Shown one piece after another: positions 27,951 to 29,761 of a DNA stretch of 29,761 nucleotides. Source of the stretch: a virus; the IMG/VR virus record IMGVR_UViG_3300030061_002111, positions 1 to 29,761 of that record. The stretch is one strand, 5' to 3'. The stretch's first letter is position 1, and each line of letters starts with the position of its first letter. The notes beneath the pieces are model-generated. The model did no database searches. It was not told where the DNA came from and saw only the letters and a list, made by a program, of their open reading frames with translations. The translations under genes and the position numbers were made by a program.

Positions 27951-29761
27951 GAACGGAAGACATTTTGCTACAAGAGAAAAGTTTTATCCAACTCTTTTCG
28001 TTCCTTCTAAAAAGAAAACAAAATACAAAACTCTTGAGGGGGAGCACGTTGAATCTATAGAACCAGGTACAGTCCGCGATTGTAGAGACTTTATCAAAAA
28101 GTATGATGGAGTAGAGAACTTTAAAATTTACGGAAATGATCGATATATCTATCAGTATATTTCTGAAATGTATCCTGAAGAGGAGATTAAGTTTGACACC
28201 AGTAAAGTTAAAATATCCACTATTGATATTGAGGTCAAATCTGAAAATGGATTTCCTGATGTAGAATCTGCAGCAGAAGAAGTTCTACTCATCACAGTGC
28301 AGGATTATACAACTAAACAGATTCGCACATGGGGTCAGGGTCCTTTTAATAATAAGCAAGAGAATGTTATCTATAAAGGATTTAGAACTGAATATGAACT
28401 TCTGAATGACTTCATCAACTGGTGGATGATTGAGGATAATACACCAGAAGTGGTGACTGGTTGGAATAGTGAACTATATGACATGCCATATCTGGTTCGT
28501 CGTATTGAAAGAATTCTTGGTGAAAAGTTGATGAAACGCATGTCACCTTGGGGTCTTGTCACTGAACGTGAGACATTTATTGCTGGTCGTAAACATATTT
28601 CTTATGATGTTGGTGGAGTCACACAACTTGATTACCTAAATCTTTATAAGAAGTTTACTTATAAGGCACAAGAATCCTATCGTCTGGATTATATTGCCAG
28701 TGTAGAACTAGGACAGAAAAAACTTGATCACAGTGAGTTTGACACCTTTAAAGATTTCTATACTAATGGATGGCAGAAGTTTGTAGAATACAACATCATT
28801 GACGTGGAACTTGTTGACCGTATGGAAGACAAGATGAAATTGATTGAACTTGCGATTACTATGGCATACGATGCCAAGGTAAACTATAATGATGTATTCT
28901 TTCAAGTTCGTATGTGGGATGCGATCATCTACAACTATCTCAAAAAACGAGATATTGTGATCCCACCGAAAGAACGTTCAGACAAAGATTCCAAATACGC
29001 AGGTGCTTATGTCAAGGAACCGATTCCGGGAAAGTATGATTGGGTTGTGTCTTTTGACCTTAATTCTCTCTACCCTCATCTTATTATGCAATACAACATC
29101 TCGCCAGAGACCTTACAAGATACTCGACACCCTTCAGTTACGGTCGATAAAATCCTCAACGAGGAACTGACATTTGAGATGTATAAGGACAATGCGGTAT
29201 GTGCCAATGGTGCTATGTACCGGAAGGATGTGCGTGGGTTCTTACCAGAACTGATGGAGAAAATCTATAAGGACCGAACCATCTACAAAAAGAAGATGCT
29301 TAAGGCAAAGCAAGATTATGAAAAAACTCCAACTAAGGCACTGGAGAAAGAGATTGCGCGATGCAATAACATTCAGATGGCTCGTAAGATTCAACTCAAC
29401 TCTGCATATGGTGCTATTGGTAATCAGTATTTTAGGTACTATAAACTGGCCAATGCGGAGGCGATTACGCTTTCTGGGCAAGTCTCTATCCGTTGGATTG
29501 AGAATAAGATGAACGGATTTCTAAATAAGATTTTGCAAACCGAGGAAGTGGATTATGTTATCGCATCTGACACTGACTCAATCTATCTTAATATGGGACC
29601 TCTTGTTGATAAATTTCTTAGTAATAAGTCTGACGATAAAACAAAAGTTGTTCAGTTACTTGATAAGATCTGTGAAGACAAGTTGGAACCATTCATCGAA
29701 CAATCTTATCAGGAACTTGCGAACTATGTTCAGGCGTATGAGCAAAAAATGATTATGAAAC
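27892..29761 (+). CDS. gp43: DNA polymerase gp43 (5' part, cut by window end)
   Basis: The frame is open from ATG 27892 to the right edge (623 residues, no stop). AAGGA at 27881-27885 gives a 6-nt spaced ribosome site. It is a family B replicative polymerase with 3'-5' exonuclease. Exo motifs are TIDIEV (D112, E114), GWNSELYD (W191 to D197) and YNIIDVELVD (D304). Polymerase motif A is DLNSLYP (D389), the KxxxxxxYG helix is RKIQLNSAYGAIGN, and motif C is ASDTDS (D560, D562). T4 gp43 has 898 aa, so about 200-250 residues, including the thumb, lie beyond the window. Its first 59 nt overlap the UPF0489-like gene in another frame. Confidence 0.96.
   Translation, partial: MRFYTNVQMVGDHFLVRGYENGRHFATREKFYPTLFVPSKKKTKYKTLEGEHVESIEPGTVRDCRDFIKKYDGVENFKIYGNDRYIYQYISEMYPEEEIKFDTSKVKISTIDIEVKSENGFPDVESAAEEVLLITVQDYTTKQIRTWGQGPFNNKQENVIYKGFRTEYELLNDFINWWMIEDNTPEVVTGWNSELYDMPYLVRRIERILGEKLMKRMSPWGLVTERETFIAGRKHISYDVGGVTQLDYLNLYKKFTYKAQESYRLDYIASVELGQKKLDHSEFDTFKDFYTNGWQKFVEYNIIDVELVDRMEDKMKLIELAITMAYDAKVNYNDVFFQVRMWDAIIYNYLKKRDIVIPPKERSDKDSKYAGAYVKEPIPGKYDWVVSFDLNSLYPHLIMQYNISPETLQDTRHPSVTVDKILNEELTFEMYKDNAVCANGAMYRKDVRGFLPELMEKIYKDRTIYKKKMLKAKQDYEKTPTKALEKEIARCNNIQMARKIQLNSAYGAIGNQYFRYYKLANAEAITLSGQVSIRWIENKMNGFLNKILQTEEVDYVIASDTDSIYLNMGPLVDKFLSNKSDDKTKVVQLLDKICEDKLEPFIEQSYQELANYVQAYEQKMIMK

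Noticed and set aside
1-29761. tRNA genes, CRISPR arrays, IS elements or attachment sites
   Set aside because: No cloverleaf candidates, regular repeats, transposase genes or long direct or inverted repeats were seen by eye. Coding density leaves no gap over about 150 nt.

Overview
The window is a stretch of a T4-like cyanophage genome, a myovirus that most likely infects marine Synechococcus or Prochlorococcus. The evidence is the cyanophage version of T4 gene order (17-18-19-20-67-x-21-22-23, then uvsY-uvsW-55-47-46, then 45-44-62-regA-43). Cyanophage accessory genes fit between these: cobS with a VWA partner, speD, hsp20, a DUF3110-like gene and a DUF3310-like gene. All genes are on the + strand, packed tightly, with many ATGA or TAATG overlaps. 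I see no tRNA, IS element, CRISPR array or photosystem gene.

Region 1 (1-8680) is the late structural block: the probable C-terminus of terminase gp17, a small zinc-finger protein, tail sheath gp18, tail tube gp19, portal gp20, core protein gp67, an unrecognised 89-aa protein in the gp68 position, prohead protease gp21, scaffold gp22 and major capsid gp23. T4-type late promoter motifs (TATAAATA and relatives) precede several of these genes. A strong intrinsic terminator ends the block after gp23.

Region 2 (8681-11800) holds a tail-tube-fold protein related to gp19 (probably the gp3-type tail completion protein), uvsY, a 63-aa ORF, the helicase uvsW and an Sm-like protein. Region 3 (11848-17960) starts at a sigma70-type promoter and encodes the late sigma factor gp55, the gp47/gp46 nuclease with a DUF3110-like gene between them, two small ORFs and a large protein combining an HExxH motif, an acidic linker and a VWA domain. 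It ends at a terminator.

Region 4 (17961-25833) begins with the MoxR-type AAA+ gene cobS. A near-consensus promoter inside the end of cobS then drives the replication operon: DUF3310-like, clamp gp45, an unknown protein, speD and clamp-loader ATPase gp44. About 3 kb of accessory genes follow (five small ORFs, an Sm-like protein, a Dam methylase and a GT-A glycosyltransferase) before the clamp-loader subunit gp62 and the translational repressor RegA. A terminator closes the operon. Region 5 (25834-29761) contains hsp20 as its own unit, and then a promoter whose -35 box lies within the hsp20 terminator hairpin. That promoter reads into a small ORF, two more Sm-like proteins, an arginase/UPF0489-like protein and DNA polymerase gp43, which is still open at the window end.

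The most interesting non-core items are the four Sm-like paralogues, the UPF0489-like gene overlapping the polymerase start, the VWA/metallopeptidase plus AAA+ pair, the Dam plus glycosyltransferase insertion inside the clamp-loader locus, and the nested terminator/promoter architecture.
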